From Lachnospiraceae bacterium (GTDB taxonomy: Bacteria; Bacillota; Clostridia; Lachnospirales; Lachnospiraceae): a stretch of 64,000 nt of DNA. The first letter of the stretch is position 1. Each line of letters opens with the position of its first letter. The stretch is from the NCBI GenBank assembly GCA_022793065.1, contig JAAWCE010000054.1, forward strand, positions 1 to 64,000, read 5' to 3'. This document shows positions 63,024-64,000 of this stretch, piece by piece. Position numbers and translations under genes: made by a program. The notes below the pieces were generated by a model. It did not search any database. It was not told the origin of the DNA and worked only from the letters and a program-made list of their open reading frames with translations.

Positions 63024-63834
63024 ACGTAAAAATAACTATATTCATTTATATACAAAAAACCAGTTAGTTGAACGTGAATTATCTGAAATAGAAGCGATAG
63101 AAATAATGGTTACTTTACTAAGAGCTAATTATGAGATTGTTTATCTTAGAGAAAAAAAGCCAAAATTATATGAGGCAAACCGATATAAAACTTTAGAAAT
63201 TATAAAAAAAGAAAAATATGGATTAGTGATTAGTTTAATGGATCAAACTATTATGATGATTTTATTTGAAAAATATAGCATTCGATATGGTTTTGATTCC
63301 TTTGATGAGCAATGTAAAAGTATATATTCATTTTTAAATTATCATTATGGAAAAGGAAGTATAGATTATAAGGTTTTTTCACCTGCATATTTGGAACATA
63401 TGCTTGGCGTGGACATTCCTCAAATCGAAAAGGTGGAATATACTACAGAAAAAATAATGGCATTGGCATTATATGAACGTGCCGGATTATCAATTCCTGC
63501 AAAAGTAAGGATTAGTGAACATTCTTTATATAAGCAGCTGCAACAAGGTTATATTGATGATGGTTATAAATCTACAAATCATTTTTTTGAGAATAATGCG
63601 GAACGAATGCATAACGTGATGAAAGAAATAAAGGAGTCCGCGAAGATTTATCCGGTTGTAGTTTATGGAAATGAGGATGTTGTGAGAGATGGAACCCATA
63701 GACTTGCATGTTTATATTACTTGTATGGGAATATTGATGTTCCGGTAATAAGAGTGTATGTTGCAAAGCCATATTATTCATACACTATGTATAGGGCGGC
63801 GATGAATCATATAGAAATGGAAGTGATTAAATGA
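63004..63834 (+). CDS. ParB/sulfiredoxin-fold protein
   Basis: The protein has 276 residues. The first 190 are unassigned. Near residue 215 begins YPVVVYGNEDVVRDGTHRLACLYYLYG followed by IDVPVIRVYV, the core of the ParB/Srx fold (the DGxHR motif used for nucleotide or DNA handling). It overlaps the preceding gene by 20 bases and the PP-loop ATPase that follows by four. A ParB-fold protein next to a PP-loop ATPase recalls the IbrB/IbrA pair and other phage or island modules whose chemistry is unsettled. DndB of phosphorothioation systems has a related DGQHR motif. Confidence 0.65.
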   Translation: MNHLWFERKNNYIHLYTKNQLVERELSEIEAIEIMVTLLRANYEIVYLREKKPKLYEANRYKTLEIIKKEKYGLVISLMDQTIMMILFEKYSIRYGFDSFDEQCKSIYSFLNYHYGKGSIDYKVFSPAYLEHMLGVDIPQIEKVEYTTEKIMALALYERAGLSIPAKVRISEHSLYKQLQQGYIDDGYKSTNHFFENNAERMHNVMKEIKESAKIYPVVVYGNEDVVRDGTHRLACLYYLYGNIDVPVIRVYVAKPYYSYTMYRAAMNHIEMEVIK

Positions 63835-64000
63835 TATTAGAAGGAAAAAGAATATTGGTTCAGTATTCTGGAGGGAAAGACAGTACGGCGTGCATGATTA
63901 AGCTGCTTGAAGAAGAGGCTTATGTTGAAGCTGTGCATTTTGTTCACAAATACGGATATGATTTGCCAACAATAGAAGCAAAAAGAATGTGTTGTGAATA
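63831..64000 (+). CDS. PP-loop (N-type ATP pyrophosphatase) protein, cut by the window edge
   Basis: Only the first 56 codons are present. They read through without a stop and contain VQYSGGKDSTACMIKLLEE, the PP-loop that binds ATP in the PAPS reductase, DndC, ThiI/TtcA and QueC group. AVHFVHKYGYDLP resembles the second strand region of PAPS reductase or DndC-like members, and a Cys-Cys pair closes the visible part. It overlaps the ParB-fold gene by ATGA. The subfamily cannot be decided without the C-terminus. Confidence 0.85.
   Translation, partial: MILEGKRILVQYSGGKDSTACMIKLLEEEAYVEAVHFVHKYGYDLPTIEAKRMCCE

Noticed and set aside
49594..64000. Prophage or integrative conjugative element
   Set aside because: No integrase, capsid, terminase, relaxase or type IV secretion gene is visible; the genes fit an island but not a complete mobile element within this window.

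Overview
The window reads as a chromosomal segment of an anaerobic, Gram-positive Lachnospiraceae-type Clostridia bacterium. The evidence is gene content: a DUF5717/DUF5716 operon, HemZ, a clostridial PurF-like protein that starts MGGFFG, a long-form PurC, a SEC-C protein of clostridial type, LytTR/ABC and YtrA-type GntR/ABC cassettes, a CIRCE element, and AGGAGG-type ribosome binding sites. No rRNA, tRNA, CRISPR array, transposase, integrase or prophage gene was seen.

Layout. 1-1.8 kb: an ECF sigma factor and a membrane protein, flanked by inverted copies of a palindromic repeat. 1.8-5.2 kb: convergent DUF2194 and DUF4874/DUF4832 envelope proteins. 5.4-7.7 kb: htpG behind a perfect CIRCE operator. 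7.8-12.2 kb: a fructuronate-reductase-like dehydrogenase, a stand-alone 2-hydroxyacyl-CoA dehydratase-like protein, and a SpoIID-like protein with a peptidoglycan-binding domain. 12.4-14.3 kb: a GntR/ABC cassette with a visible operator. 14.3-21.7 kb: a structured leader followed by four genes (DUF5717, an Hsp70/actin-fold DUF5716, a TPR protein, a coiled-coil membrane protein). 21.8-26.7 kb: purB, a purF paralogue with a degenerate glutaminase domain, plsC and purC. 27.1-33.9 kb: a hemerythrin/response-regulator fusion, a LytTR-membrane protein-ABC cassette, and a large Cthe_2159-type lipoprotein. 34.2-43.3 kb: purA, a LysR regulator, a HAD hydrolase, SEC-C, DUF308 and CBS proteins, apt, rel and an MBL hydrolase. 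43.4-47.9 kb: MoxR, DUF58 and transglutaminase. 48.0-49.6 kb: hemZ.

From 49.8 kb to the right edge the character changes. The DNA becomes visibly AT-richer, codons shift to GAT/GAA/ATT/AGA, and nine genes run in one direction with almost no gaps. The first five form an unfamiliar set: an SF1/UPF1-like helicase with an Asp/Glu/Tyr-rich N-terminus, a protein with a C-terminal PIN nuclease, a coiled-coil protein, a ClpB-type AAA+ ATPase whose first module appears to lack a P-loop, and an NrdG-like radical SAM activase with no glycyl-radical partner in view. The next four are a CgeB-like glycosyltransferase, a multidomain protein with SGNH-like and nucleotidyltransferase-like parts, a ParB/Srx-fold protein, and a PP-loop ATPase cut by the window edge. 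This island is the best candidate for an undescribed system. A nucleic-acid-processing or defence role is inference.

How the genes work together: purB, the purF paralogue, purC, purA and apt are scattered purine genes. apt and rel are adjacent, which puts purine salvage next to (p)ppGpp metabolism. The two regulator/ABC cassettes look like self-contained export or stress modules. The DUF5717 operon looks like an ATPase-scaffold-membrane complex of unknown purpose.
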